Shown piece by piece: positions 24,419 through 32,641 of a stretch of DNA of 64,000 bases. The stretch is from contig NZ_CP091110.1 in assembly GCF_021560175.1 (NCBI RefSeq), forward strand, positions 2,718,001-2,782,000, written 5' to 3'. Both the position numbers and the translations under genes were made by a program. Numbering within the stretch: position 1 is the first letter of the stretch; each line of letters opens with the position of its first letter. This DNA comes from Neobacillus drentensis. GTDB lineage: Bacteria; Bacillota; Bacilli; Bacillales; Cytobacillaceae. The notes under the pieces are model-generated. The model searched no databases and had not been told where the DNA came from. It saw nothing but the letters and a program-made list of their open reading frames with translations.

Positions 24419-24520
24419 ATGTTCAATTTTTTTATTGGGTTCATCCGAGGAATCGCGATGATGGCACCGTTTTGGTTTATGATTTATGTTGGTTTATCAG
24501 GGAAAAATGGGAGCGCATAA
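24419..24520 (+). CDS. 33-residue hydrophobic membrane peptide
   Basis: The ATG at 24419 follows a perfect AAGGAGGAG at six bases and the frame ends at TAA 24520. The 33 residues form one membrane-spanning segment (MFNFFIGFIRGIAMMAPFWF, then MIYVGLSGKNGSA) with a short polar tail, as in small sporulation membrane proteins or regulatory peptides. It is too short for standard gene calling. I do not recognise a family. It lies between the zinc-finger gene and the repeat protein, and a terminator-like hairpin (AGGAGGATATCC near 24583) follows. Confidence 0.6.
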   Translation: MFNFFIGFIRGIAMMAPFWFMIYVGLSGKNGSA

Positions 24521-24669
24521 TCAAGATTCTACATGGAGCTTTTAACGAATAATGATGTTTTATCAGTAGGGACATAAAAGATCAGGAGGATATCCTGATT
24601 TTTTTTTATGTTTTTTATTATGTTGTCCACACCTTGTTACAAATCCAATCATATTTTATCTAAAAGAGG

Positions 24670-25326
24670 ATGAAGGGAAGAAGAGTGAGATCATTGGGGG
24701 AAGAGAAAAGAGTTAGAAGGGAACCTAATGGAGAATTTGATCGGTTTTCGAGTTTAATGTTTGGAGCCAATCGGCGAAGAGAAGGAAACAAAAAGGACGA
24801 AGGTGATTTACAAGAAATTCCGAACCGAGCATTTATGTTTGGCGATAATCAACACAGAGAAGGACGTAAAAAGAATGAAAGTAGTTCACAAGAAATTCCG
24901 GACCGTAAATTAATGTTTGGAGGCCATCAACACAGAGAAGGACGTAAAAAGAATGAAAGTGGTTCACAAGAAATTCCGGACCGTAAATTAATGTTTGGAG
25001 GCCATCAACACAGAGAAGAACGTACAAAGTATGAAAGCAGTTCACAAGAATTTCTGGGCCAAAAAGAGGTACCGCCTTCTAATCGTAAATCCAATCAGTT
25101 TGATAATTGGTTTTTTGCCTCCAGGAGAAATGAAGAGGAGGACAGTCCGCCCACTCCTCAAAGTCAACTAGAACAACAAATTGGTAATCTTCTTAATAAA
25201 GTGGATGTCGAATTGCTGATGGAAACGGTTGATATGCTGGTCGAAACAACTAAACAATATAAACCATTGCTGAAAGAAATTTCTCCTATGTTTACTAAAT
25301 TTATAAAAAAGTTCAAATCCAAATAA
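24670..25326 (+). CDS. protein with four 26-residue tandem repeats, possible spore protein
   Basis: This 218-residue hydrophilic protein is rich in Arg, Lys, Glu, Ser and Gln. After a 34-residue leader come four tandem repeats of 26 residues (about 35-138), each with a His/Arg-rich head (QHREGRKKNESSSQE) and an LMFGG tail. The C-terminal 60 residues (IGNLLNKVDVELLMETVDML and onward) form a helical segment that resembles the tails of small Bacillus sporulation proteins such as YppG or YqfQ; that likeness is weak. The start is uncertain: ATG 24670 has no good ribosome binding site and GTG 24685 follows GGGAAG. The second IS copy lies 330 bases downstream. Confidence 0.65.
   Translation: MKGRRVRSLGEEKRVRREPNGEFDRFSSLMFGANRRREGNKKDEGDLQEIPNRAFMFGDNQHREGRKKNESSSQEIPDRKLMFGGHQHREGRKKNESGSQEIPDRKLMFGGHQHREERTKYESSSQEFLGQKEVPPSNRKSNQFDNWFFASRRNEEEDSPPTPQSQLEQQIGNLLNKVDVELLMETVDMLVETTKQYKPLLKEISPMFTKFIKKFKSK
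24772..25083 (+). repeat. four in-frame 78-bp coding repeats
   Basis: Units at 24772, 24850, 24928 and 25006 encode 26-residue repeats. Units 2 and 3 are nearly identical, which suggests recent duplication; units 1 and 4 have diverged. Confidence 0.9.
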
Positions 25327-25625
25327 ACGATCGAGCTTCATTGAGGAATGTGGAGGCATATGGAGGATTATTTTTCAAAGGAAAAGGGGGCATCGAGGAT
25401 GTGCTCTTTTTTGCTTTAAAATAAGCGGAGGTTTTCCGACTAAGAAAATATAAATTGCCCATTTTCATTTTTTTTGAGGCAATAGTCGGAAATTCTCCGT
25501 CTATTCAAGCCATTTTCAGAACAAAATCCTAATTAAGAGATATTTCTCCGCTTATTTATCAAACTCGCTTTAAAGGCTAATGAACTTATACATCTTACGG
25601 GTGCTCTAGTAAAAAAATTCAAGAA
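25327..25625. other. intergenic stretch before IS copy 2
   Basis: This holds AT-rich spacer with the inverted words AGCGGAGGTTTTCCGACTA and GTCGGAAATTCTCCG around 25423-25500, which may form a loose hairpin. No gene is seen. Confidence 0.4.
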
Positions 25626-25655
25626 AGGCTTAGAGATATTTGTATCTCTAAGCCT
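25626..25655. repeat. 30-bp target duplication, left of IS copy 2
   Basis: The 30 bases before the IS are repeated exactly at 27209-27238. They form a hairpin, AGGCTTAGAGATA paired with TATCTCTAAGCCT. Confidence 0.95.
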
Positions 25656-27208
25656 CAGATTGTAGACAAAAGGCATCCGGATGTGCCAATCTGGGTGTCT
25701 TTTTGTTGTTTTTTTGCTCGTAAGAGCAAAAGTTAGGCCTATCCTATGCTTATTGCTACGCCATTTCTGGACTTATCCAAGTCCAATTGGCCATCTTTTT
25801 TAAATTCATGGCAGCAAAAGTAAGCATCGCTTGCATGGACAATTTTTTTAGGCCTCTTAAGGTTGTCCAACGCATACCATGCTTTTCCTTGGCATCTGCA
25901 AAAACACGTTCAATGGTTTCTTTGCGTTTTGCGTAAATGCTTTTATTCTCTTGTGTCGAACGAAGATATTCGGCTTCTTCTATATGGTGTTCCCAGACAT
26001 GACGCTGAATGAGTTTTTTATGTTCCTTACTCTGCGTGCATTTTGAAAGTAAGGGACATTTTTCACATTCAATCGGATTAGAGAAGTATTGACGGTAGCC
26101 TTCCTTCGTCGTAGTTGCATACTTCAATACTTGTCCTTGCGGACAGATATAACAATCGTAGTATTCATCATAAACATATTCATATTTTTTCATGTACCCC
26201 TCTTTCGTACGAGGGCGAGTATAAGGTAAAGCAGGTGTCATATCATTTTCAAATATGTATTGGGCAATAGCAGGTGTTTTATATCCAGCATCAGCAGCAA
26301 CAGCAGAAGGTTTTCCTTGTTTCTCGATTACCTTTTCCAATAGTGGTTCGAAAATGACACTATCATGGACATTCCCAGGAGTTACAATTGCCCCTAATAC
26401 AAAACCATTTCGATCAGCGGCCGCATGGAATGAGTATGCGAACTGTTTCGTACGCTCGTCTTTTACGTAATAACCACTCTCAGGGTCAGTAGTACTTTTT
26501 TTTATTTCCTTAAATTCCTCTTTCTCAAACTTATCTGGTGGAAATGGCTTTTTATCATGTTCTTCACGGTCTTTATTAATCTCTTCTTGTAGTCTTGCTT
26601 CGTATGCTTTCGTTTCTTTTCTAACTAATTTCTTCTCGAATTTATGTTTATTTGCACTTGCTTTTACATGGGTTGAATCTATAAATACATGCTCGCTACT
26701 AATCAATTTCTTATCAGAGGCTTCCTTCAAAATACGATAGAAGATCTGTTCAAATAAATCTGTATCTTTAAAACGTCGTTCGTAATTTTTACCGAAGGTA
26801 GAGAAGTGAGGCACTTTATCATAAAATCCAAAGCCTAAGAACCAACGATAAGCCAAATTTGTTTCGATTTCTTCAATAGTTCTTCGCATAGATCGAATAC
26901 CGAAGGTGTATTGGATGAATGCCATCTTAATTAATATCACAGGATCAATGCTTGGGCGTCCTCTTTCAGTAGAATACATTTCTTGAACCAGGGGATAGAT
27001 AAATGAAAAATCAATAGAAGCTTCTAACTTGCGTACTAAATGGTTGGCCGGCACAAGTTGTTCTAAAGCTATCATTTCTAATTGGTCACGATTTATCTGT
27101 GTATTCTTACTTAACATCTTATCCACCTCAAAAAAATTATCTATATCCCAATTATACAAAAAAGACTGCCTACAAACCCTTAATTTTTTCGGATTTGTCG
27201 ACAGTCTG
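25656..27208 (-). mobile_element. IS1182-type insertion sequence, copy 2 (1553 bp)
   Basis: Same ends, length and orientation as copy 1, with a different 30-bp target duplication. The two copies flank 2.4 kb with a zinc-finger gene, a small peptide gene and a repeat-protein gene, but their unlike duplications show two separate insertions and not one composite transposon. Only one base difference from copy 1 was noticed. Confidence 0.95.
25756..27159 (-). CDS. IS1182 family transposase (copy 2)
   Basis: The 467-residue product is identical to that of copy 1, including the three acidic catalytic positions and the cysteine-rich segment. The reading frame is intact, and both copies are near identical, so transposition in this genome is likely recent. 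Confidence 0.95.
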   Translation of the reverse strand: MYNWDIDNFFEVDKMLSKNTQINRDQLEMIALEQLVPANHLVRKLEASIDFSFIYPLVQEMYSTERGRPSIDPVILIKMAFIQYTFGIRSMRRTIEEIETNLAYRWFLGFGFYDKVPHFSTFGKNYERRFKDTDLFEQIFYRILKEASDKKLISSEHVFIDSTHVKASANKHKFEKKLVRKETKAYEARLQEEINKDREEHDKKPFPPDKFEKEEFKEIKKSTTDPESGYYVKDERTKQFAYSFHAAADRNGFVLGAIVTPGNVHDSVIFEPLLEKVIEKQGKPSAVAADAGYKTPAIAQYIFENDMTPALPYTRPRTKEGYMKKYEYVYDEYYDCYICPQGQVLKYATTTKEGYRQYFSNPIECEKCPLLSKCTQSKEHKKLIQRHVWEHHIEEAEYLRSTQENKSIYAKRKETIERVFADAKEKHGMRWTTLRGLKKLSMQAMLTFAAMNLKKMANWTWISPEMA

Positions 27209-27238
27209 AGGCTTAGAGATATTTGTATCTCTAAGCCT
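27209..27238. repeat. 30-bp target duplication, right of IS copy 2
   Basis: Exact copy of 25626-25655, followed by TTTTTGAG, so the original target looks like a rho-independent terminator. Confidence 0.95.
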
Positions 27239-27346
27239 TTTTGAGAATGAAATATACTATGAACTTAAAGTGGTTTGGTTTACTATTTACCATTTTGCAC
27301 CTCACAAGTAAACTTGTTATGAATAGTTGGTTGCGTTTTTGAATAA

Positions 27347-27391
27347 AATTACGAATCATTATAATAAAAGTGATAATTAATGTTCGTGTTT
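27347..27391 (+). promoter_or_regulatory. candidate pair of PurR boxes upstream of purT
   Basis: AATTACGAATCAT (27347-27359) and, inverted, AATGTTCGTGTTTT (27379-27391) each contain the central CGAA/TTCG of the Bacillus PurR box and about 10-11 of 13 consensus bases. They face each other with a 19-base gap, near the 16-17 bases seen in other PurR control regions. This suggests purine repression of purT. Confidence 0.5.
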
Positions 27392-27469
27392 TGAATAAAG
27401 AAACCACTTGAAGGAAGTGTAAATATAGGTTACGATAATCAAAAGACAAACAATGAGGGGTTGTATGAA

Positions 27470-28639
27470 ATGATTGGTACCCAGACAAAGAAAGTGTTGC
27501 TGCTCGGTTCTGGTGAGCTTGGTAAAGAGACGATCATCGAGGCACAGCGATTAGGACTTGAGACCATAGCTGTAGACAGATATGAAAACGCTCCTGCCAT
27601 GCAGGTGGCCCACCGTTCCTATGTGGTGGATATGCTGGATGGAGAAGAACTTCGCAGAGTGATAGAACAAGAGAAGCCGGATTTCGTGATTCCTGAAATT
27701 GAGGCAATTGCAACAAAAACGTTAATCGACCTTGAAAACGAAGGATTCTGGATTGTACCGACTGCTAAAGCAGTGAACTTGACCATGGATCGCGAAGGAA
27801 TTCGCCGATTGGCAAGTGAAGAACTAGAAATTCCTACAGCAAAATATGCTTTTGCAAACACACTAGAGGAATTAAAGGATGCTGTAAAAGAAATTGGGAT
27901 TCCCTGTGTGATTAAACCAATCATGAGTTCATCTGGAAAAGGGCAAACCGTTTGCCGTTCAATCGAGGATGTAGAATGGTCTTGGCAAGAGGCTATTTCA
28001 GGTGGAAGAGGCAAAAAAACTCGAGTAATTGTAGAGGAATTTATCCATTTTGAATCAGAAATTACCCTGCTAACCGTTCGTTCCACTTCGGGAACAACCT
28101 ACTGTGCTCCAATCGGACATGTTCAAAAAGATGGTGATTATATTGAATCCTGGCAGCCGCATGACATGTCAATCGAACAAATCACTGAAGCGCAAGATAT
28201 GGCCAAAAAAATCACCGATGCTCTTGGCGGATACGGCCTGTTTGGAGTGGAATTATTTCTTTCTCCACAAGGTGTTTATTTTAGTGAAGTATCACCACGG
28301 CCACATGATACTGGAATGGTGACAATGGTAACCCAGGACCTGTCCGAATTTGCTTTACATATACGAGCGATTTTAGGCTACCCGATTCCTTCCGTTCAGC
28401 TAATGAGACCTGGTGCAAGCCATACGATAAAAGCAACGAAGGAGAGCAAGAACTACCAAATAACTGGAGTTTCTGAAAGCTTATCCACTCCTGACACACA
28501 GGTTAGGGTGTTTGGAAAACCGGAGACAAAAGTGGGAAGACGGATGGGCGTTGTGTTGAGTAACGGAGAATCAGTCGAAGAGGCAAGGAAGCGTGCCGCA
28601 TTAGCAGCTTCTAAGATGATAATTACTCATGACGAATAA
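27470..28639 (+). CDS. purT: formate-dependent phosphoribosylglycinamide formyltransferase PurT
   Basis: PurT is an ATP-grasp enzyme that makes formyl-GAR from GAR, formate and ATP in purine synthesis, an alternative to the folate-dependent PurN. The 389-residue protein has the N-terminal [22 protein letters not shown] nucleotide-fold motif, the [13 protein letters not shown] lid of the ATP-grasp (residues about 150-165), [19 protein letters not shown] and the metal-binding [28 protein letters not shown] start at ATG 27470, nine bases after GAGGGG; the upstream TTG would leave that site no spacing. It links to the formate genes at 56-62 kb through its substrate, and a PurR-like region lies upstream. 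Confidence 0.95.
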   Translation: MIGTQTKKVLLLGSGELGKETIIEAQRLGLETIAVDRYENAPAMQVAHRSYVVDMLDGEELRRVIEQEKPDFVIPEIEAIATKTLIDLENEGFWIVPTAKAVNLTMDREGIRRLASEELEIPTAKYAFANTLEELKDAVKEIGIPCVIKPIMSSSGKGQTVCRSIEDVEWSWQEAISGGRGKKTRVIVEEFIHFESEITLLTVRSTSGTTYCAPIGHVQKDGDYIESWQPHDMSIEQITEAQDMAKKITDALGGYGLFGVELFLSPQGVYFSEVSPRPHDTGMVTMVTQDLSEFALHIRAILGYPIPSVQLMRPGASHTIKATKESKNYQITGVSESLSTPDTQVRVFGKPETKVGRRMGVVLSNGESVEEARKRAALAASKMIITHDE

Positions 28640-28649
28640 ACATAACTAA

Positions 28650-28737
28650 CAAAAAATCGGGTGGCTGATCGCTCTCTCGGCTATTGGCATTCCTATTTCT
28701 ATTGGATCAGTCTACGCTTGGAGTGTTTTTAATTTGA
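28650..28737 (+). pseudogene. remnant of an OFA-type MFS transporter gene
   Basis: Frame 28662 onward reads KIGWLIALSAIGIPISIGS and continues VYAWSVFNL, matching the N-terminal helix of oxalate/formate antiporter (OFA) family MFS proteins, RWLIALAAIGIHISIGSVYAWSVF in relatives. There is no upstream start with a ribosome binding site and the frame then runs into the next hairpin, so only a degraded 88-base piece remains. Family likeness is recalled. Confidence 0.55.
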
Positions 28738-28745
28738 CATTAAAC

Positions 28746-28786
28746 AAGGGACCACACCAGTATATGTACAAATGGTGTGGTCCCTT
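28746..28786. terminator. strong hairpin between the transporter remnant and cwlJ
   Basis: AAGGGACCACACCA and TGGTGTGGTCCCTT form a perfect 14-bp stem with a 13-base loop. A T-run is weak on both sides. It may be the terminator of cwlJ or a leftover of the lost transporter gene. Confidence 0.6.
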
Positions 28787-28827
28787 CTACATATGGTACC
28801 AATTGATGAAACAGAAAATCATGCTTT

Positions 28828-29268
28828 CTAACCTCTATAAACGGAGTCACATGTTCCAGCTTTTGGTTCATAATAACAATGATTTTTAAATTGACCAGAT
28901 TGTGGTTGACCGTACCAGGTGGGAGGACATGGAGCATGTGGATTAAAATACCAAAGGGCATATTTCCCTGGGTGTTGTCGCCAATAATCCAAATTTTGTT
29001 TGGCTAATCTTCTTTCAGACGTTCTAGCTCTTTGATAAAATACATTTCCTTTTTGAACAGCTTCAAAGGAAAAATTTCCTCCTTGTACTTGGAAAATAAC
29101 TTGGTTAATCGAACGTAAATCTTTAAAGTCTAAACAATTAGCTACAAGGCGATTTACTATTACATTTCCAACATATAACATCCCTAATTTTCCTTCACCT
29201 TCGGCTTCAGCTCTCATCATCCTTGCCATTAAGGCAACGTCCGATGTACGATAGTTTACTCTTGGCAT
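28828..29268 (-). CDS. cwlJ: spore cortex lytic enzyme CwlJ
   Basis: CwlJ is a spore-coat-located cortex hydrolase of the SleB/CwlJ (Hydrolase_2) family that breaks down muramic-lactam-containing peptidoglycan in germination. The 146-residue protein fits the short CwlJ form that lacks a signal peptide and peptidoglycan-binding domain. The family core is present: ARMMRAEAEGEGKLGMLYVG with the catalytic Glu, then VGNVIVNRLVAN and the NFSFEAVQKGNVFY segment. The ATG follows GGAGGTGAAAAA. In B. subtilis it needs GerQ and responds to Ca-dipicolinate; gerQ is not in the window. The neighbour is a Mn-catalase spore-coat-type gene. Confidence 0.92.
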   Translation of the reverse strand: MPRVNYRTSDVALMARMMRAEAEGEGKLGMLYVGNVIVNRLVANCLDFKDLRSINQVIFQVQGGNFSFEAVQKGNVFYQRARTSERRLAKQNLDYWRQHPGKYALWYFNPHAPCPPTWYGQPQSGQFKNHCYYEPKAGTCDSVYRG

Positions 29269-29362
29269 TTTTTCACCTCCAAAATATAAGTATGAAAAAA
29301 AACCTAGATAGATGTAGATTATTTATAAAATAAAATTACTTTTCATGCTACGCCCAAAAGAA

Positions 29363-29402
29363 CAAAAAAACAAGATGAACTCGGAAAGAGATCATCTTGT
29401 TA
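29363..29402 (-). terminator. terminator of the Mn-catalase-like gene
   Basis: On the minus strand AACAAGATGA pairs with TCATCTTGTT around a 13-base loop, followed by TTTTT. Confidence 0.85.
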
Positions 29403-29410
29403 AATAACTC

Positions 29411-30253
29411 TTATTTCGCTGGTAATTTAGTGAGATCTAAGTCGTGATGTAATTTTTCAGAGGGGATACTTGGATTAGGTACTTGTCCTTTGGCGATTGG
29501 CTCTTTAATAAACACAAAGTCCCCCGACCCATCGGGTGCACTTCCAGTGGCCCAAAGTCCCTCAGAGGATTCACTGCCTTCGGAGAGATTCCAAAATTCA
29601 TAGGCCTGGGGTTGAGATTCCTGTTCAGCTACAGCAGGGAAGGAAGCGGGTACGACCACACCGTTTTTCTCTTCAAGCTCTGCAATGGCCGCCATCCATT
29701 GGTATTGGTGATAACGGTCACGGGCAAGCATTTTGCGGAAGGTTGCACGGACACCTTCATCGGTTGTCATATGGTACAGACGGGCTACTTGAAGTCTACC
29801 CTGGCTTTCAGCATGTAAATTAGAACGCATATCTGCTAATAGATTTCCACTTGCAACAATGTATGCACCGTTCCAAGGTACTCCATTGGCATTAGTTGGC
29901 AGCCCGCCAAGACCGCTAACGAGTAAATGCTGAGGATTGATTCCACCCATAATGGCAGCAATAGCAGGGTCTTTTGCAGCTTCAGCCTGATCTTCTGGAG
30001 AAGCTCCATCCAGCAATTGACTGATTAGAGAGCACAACATTTCAACATGTCCTATTTCCTCTGTGCCAATATCCATCAACATGTCTTTATACTTTTCTTC
30101 ACCACGACAATTAAACCCTTGAAATAGATACTGCATCATGACGGTCATTTCTCCAAATTGACCACCAAGTACTTCCTGTACTTGTCGGGCGAGCATTGGA
30201 TCTGGTCGGTCTACTTTTACCTCAAACTGTAATTGCTTTTGGTGACGAAACAT
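29411..30253 (-). CDS. manganese catalase family protein (CotJC/YdbD-type)
   Basis: This 280-residue ferritin-like four-helix protein belongs to the dimanganese catalase family. The metal-site residues follow the pattern EMTVMMQYLFQGF (Glu near 35), EEIGHVEMLCS (Glu/His near 66-70) and LHAESQGRLQVARLYHMT plus DEGVRATFRKMLARDRYHQY later. Length matches YdbD, a forespore or general-stress Mn-catalase of B. subtilis, and CotJC, a spore-coat form. The C-terminal tail (about 220-280) is longer and Ser/Pro-rich than in CotJC. AAAGGAGG lies before the ATG. It would remove hydrogen peroxide. Confidence 0.85.
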   Translation of the reverse strand: MFRHQKQLQFEVKVDRPDPMLARQVQEVLGGQFGEMTVMMQYLFQGFNCRGEEKYKDMLMDIGTEEIGHVEMLCSLISQLLDGASPEDQAEAAKDPAIAAIMGGINPQHLLVSGLGGLPTNANGVPWNGAYIVASGNLLADMRSNLHAESQGRLQVARLYHMTTDEGVRATFRKMLARDRYHQYQWMAAIAELEEKNGVVVPASFPAVAEQESQPQAYEFWNLSEGSESSEGLWATGSAPDGSGDFVFIKEPIAKGQVPNPSIPSEKLHHDLDLTKLPAK

Positions 30254-30544
30254 AAAATCCTCCTTTGTTCATTAAAATTCTATACTTTAGTACCCGTCAA
30301 CTTTTACGATTAATCATTTTATTACATAATGGAAACGGTGAAATTTCCTTTTGTATTATTTCATTAACAAATGATATGTCGTCGCATTTACCTTTTTATG
30401 TATAAACGCAATGGTCTTGGTTAGTTTAATATAGTAGGCTTCACCCTACGGCGAATCGTTTAGCAAAAGAATGTATGTTTTAATAGAAGCTGCCTGTTAT
30501 AGGGATATAGGTGACTTTTCACTGTATAGGCAGGAGGCGTTAGC
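30254..30544. other. intergenic stretch, promoter region of divergent genes
   Basis: The region separates the Mn-catalase gene (minus) from the membrane protein gene (plus). A short GTAGG/CCTAC dyad is seen near 30437. No gene or structured RNA is recognised. Confidence 0.4.
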
Positions 30545-31108
30545 ATGTCAGGGAAACAGTACTGGGATGAAATAAACAGGGCGAGTGAGAAGGTTACATC
30601 GTTAATGCATTCTTATTGGCATAAGTATTCAGACTGGGGAAACTGGCAGTTTTGGGTGATACTGCTCTTCTTGCTAGCACCATTGATTGTGCTTTTGATG
30701 AAGCTTGACCGAATAAGAACTTTTGAAATTCTTTTCTTTGGCTACACAGTACATATGTTATGGACCTATACAGATCTCTCGCTTATAAGACAAGGTTTTT
30801 TAGACCATAACAACTTCCTATTGCCTTTCTTGCCACAAGGCTTGGCAATAACAGCATCCCTTATACCTATTTCATTAATGCTTGTATATCAATATTGCCT
30901 CAAACCTGATAAGAATTTTTTTGTATGGGCAGCGGGAATAAGTGCTATATTGGCTTTTGGTTTTGCACCCATGGAGAAGGGGATGGGACTCATTTCCTTA
31001 AAAAACGGATTTACCATTGTTCATCTTTTTTTTATCGATTTAATCATTTCAATAGTTGCTTATGGATTGACGAAGTTTTTTATAAAATTTTATACGGCAA
31101 GGCAATAA
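30545..31108 (+). CDS. membrane protein, CBO0543 family-like
   Basis: This protein has 187 residues with five or so hydrophobic helices (residues about 36-52, 60-75, 98-118, 126-142, 158-178). The N-terminus is soluble and aromatic-rich (YWDEINRASEKVTSLMHSYW). It resembles the uncharacterised CBO0543-type membrane proteins common in Bacillus and Clostridium, but that is a recalled likeness, not a search result. GCAGGAGG lies six bases before the ATG. No function is known for the family. Confidence 0.6.
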   Translation: MSGKQYWDEINRASEKVTSLMHSYWHKYSDWGNWQFWVILLFLLAPLIVLLMKLDRIRTFEILFFGYTVHMLWTYTDLSLIRQGFLDHNNFLLPFLPQGLAITASLIPISLMLVYQYCLKPDKNFFVWAAGISAILAFGFAPMEKGMGLISLKNGFTIVHLFFIDLIISIVAYGLTKFFIKFYTARQ

Positions 31109-31109
31109 G

Positions 31110-31136
31110 CTTGGGGAACTCTCCAAGTATTTTTAT
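31110..31136 (+). terminator. weak terminator after the membrane protein gene
   Basis: CTTGGGGA and TCTCCAAG can pair with one wobble around a short loop, followed by TATTTTTATTTAT. Confidence 0.5.
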
Positions 31137-31270
31137 TTATAACGTTTTTTAACGATCCTGCCAGTTAGCTCACAAGAAAAAGCCACCAATATGGCAGCTG
31201 CAAAATGGCAATCAAATTGATAGCTTTTTTTTATACATTTTTATTGGTTGTGTTAGGAAACTTACCTGTA

Positions 31271-31572
31271 TGACTTTGGTTTTGTCCCATAGGGCGGGTC
31301 TATTAGACAATAAGGATGACTTTAAGTAGATTTTGTCCTATAGAGCGGGTCTATTAGACAATAAGGATGACTTTAGGTTGATTTTGTCCTATAGGGCGGG
31401 TCTATTAGACAATATGGATGAATTTTGGTTTGGTTTTGTCCTATAGGGCGGGTCTAATGGACAATATGGACGACTTTGATTTGGTTTTGTCCTATAGGAT
31501 GGGTCTATTAGACAATAAGGATGACTTTAGGTTGGTTTTGTCCTATAGGACGGGTCTAAATGAAAAGTACCG
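31271..31572. repeat. tandem array C, six units of about 51 bp with an internal hairpin
   Basis: Units begin near 31271, 31317, 31368, 31419, 31471 and 31522 (spacing 46, 51, 51, 52, 51). The conserved core is TTTTGTCCTATAGGGCGGG followed by TCTATTAGACAATA. TTGTC-CTATAG and CTATTA-GACAA in the same unit can form an imperfect stem with a GGCGGGT loop. The array lies in the gap between convergent genes, with no ribosome binding site or credible frame. Confidence 0.92.
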
Positions 31573-31606
31573 GTAATTTTGTCATAGGAATTCATTATAA
31601 ACAACT

Positions 31607-32404
31607 CTAAATAGCATATGATTCATATGATTTAAGCAGATAACGTTCGATAAACTCAGCTAATCCATCATTTTCATGGTGTCCTGTAACAAAATTAGCT
31701 GCTGCTTTAACCTTTTCGCTAGCGTTCCCCATTGCCACACCTGTACCGGCATGACGAAGCATCTCTATATCATTTGGTCCATCTCCAATAGTGACGATAT
31801 CCTTTGGGCTAATTCGATATTCGGTAAGCAGGCTTTTTATAGCAGACCATTTGGAAACATTAGGAGCAATCAACTCAAACCCGTCTTCCCAATCGATGAC
31901 TTCTGCTTCTTCCTTAAACAATGCAGATAATTCAGGACTTGGTGCACCAGTGCGAACACTATATTTAAGAACATCCTGATAATTTGCCAGTCTTAAATCT
32001 CCAAAATATCGTGGCGGAATTTGCCCAACTTTTGTCCAATAATCGATTTCTTCATTTGTTTCCTTACAATATAGCCCACTCGCTGTATGGATCATAACAT
32101 TACAAGGTTTTTCAGCGGTTAGATGGTGGAATCGTTCTTCATTCAGTTGGACGGTTTTCATTTGTATCGCTCTGCCTGTCTCGGCATCGTGAATAGCAGC
32201 ACCATTCAAACAGATCATGGGAGTGGATAATCTAAGTTCTTTGTGGTAGGGAACGGTTACTTCATAATGTCGTCCTGTAGCTAGAAAAACCTTAATCCCC
32301 TGATTTATAAGACTATTTATAGCTTCCCTATTACGATCGGAAATGTTGTTTGAGGCTTTTAACAGTGTACCATCCATATCAATAAATATTGCACGCACAT
32401 TCAT
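31607..32404 (-). CDS. Cof-type HAD-IIB phosphatase
   Basis: This 265-residue HAD phosphatase has motif I FIDMDGTLL with the nucleophilic Asp, motif II FLATGRHYE and motif IV TIGDGPNDIEMLRHAG, with a IIB-type alpha/beta cap between. It would dephosphorylate a sugar phosphate, flavin nucleotide or similar metabolite; the physiological substrate cannot be told from sequence. It is the second Cof-type protein in the window. AGGAGGCAG lies upstream of the ATG. It stands alone beside tandem array C. Confidence 0.85.
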   Translation of the reverse strand: MNVRAIFIDMDGTLLKASNNISDRNREAINSLINQGIKVFLATGRHYEVTVPYHKELRLSTPMICLNGAAIHDAETGRAIQMKTVQLNEERFHHLTAEKPCNVMIHTASGLYCKETNEEIDYWTKVGQIPPRYFGDLRLANYQDVLKYSVRTGAPSPELSALFKEEAEVIDWEDGFELIAPNVSKWSAIKSLLTEYRISPKDIVTIGDGPNDIEMLRHAGTGVAMGNASEKVKAAANFVTGHHENDGLAEFIERYLLKSYESYAI

Positions 32405-32641
32405 TTATTCTGCCTCCTCATTTGTGGGTAAACCCATCATATCATGTTAATATTAAGCTCGTGTAAACTCTGTGTACAGACAAAATAAAGTTTATTGGAA
32501 TGCATGGGGACGGTTTTATACTGGAGATGCTACCCTTTTTCATATTTTGAGAGCCCTACCAATTGGGTTCGCTTGCATTATTTGGTATCATACTATATGA
32601 AAAACTGTAATTTAAATAAGAGGAAGAAGGGGTGGTGTAGG

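Noticed and set aside
23272-25655. Segment between the two IS copies as a composite transposon
   Set aside because: Each IS copy has its own, different target duplication (26 and 30 bp), so they came by separate insertions.
11772-31572. Tandem arrays as CRISPR
   Set aside because: The units are similar over their full length with no unique spacers, and there are no cas genes nearby.
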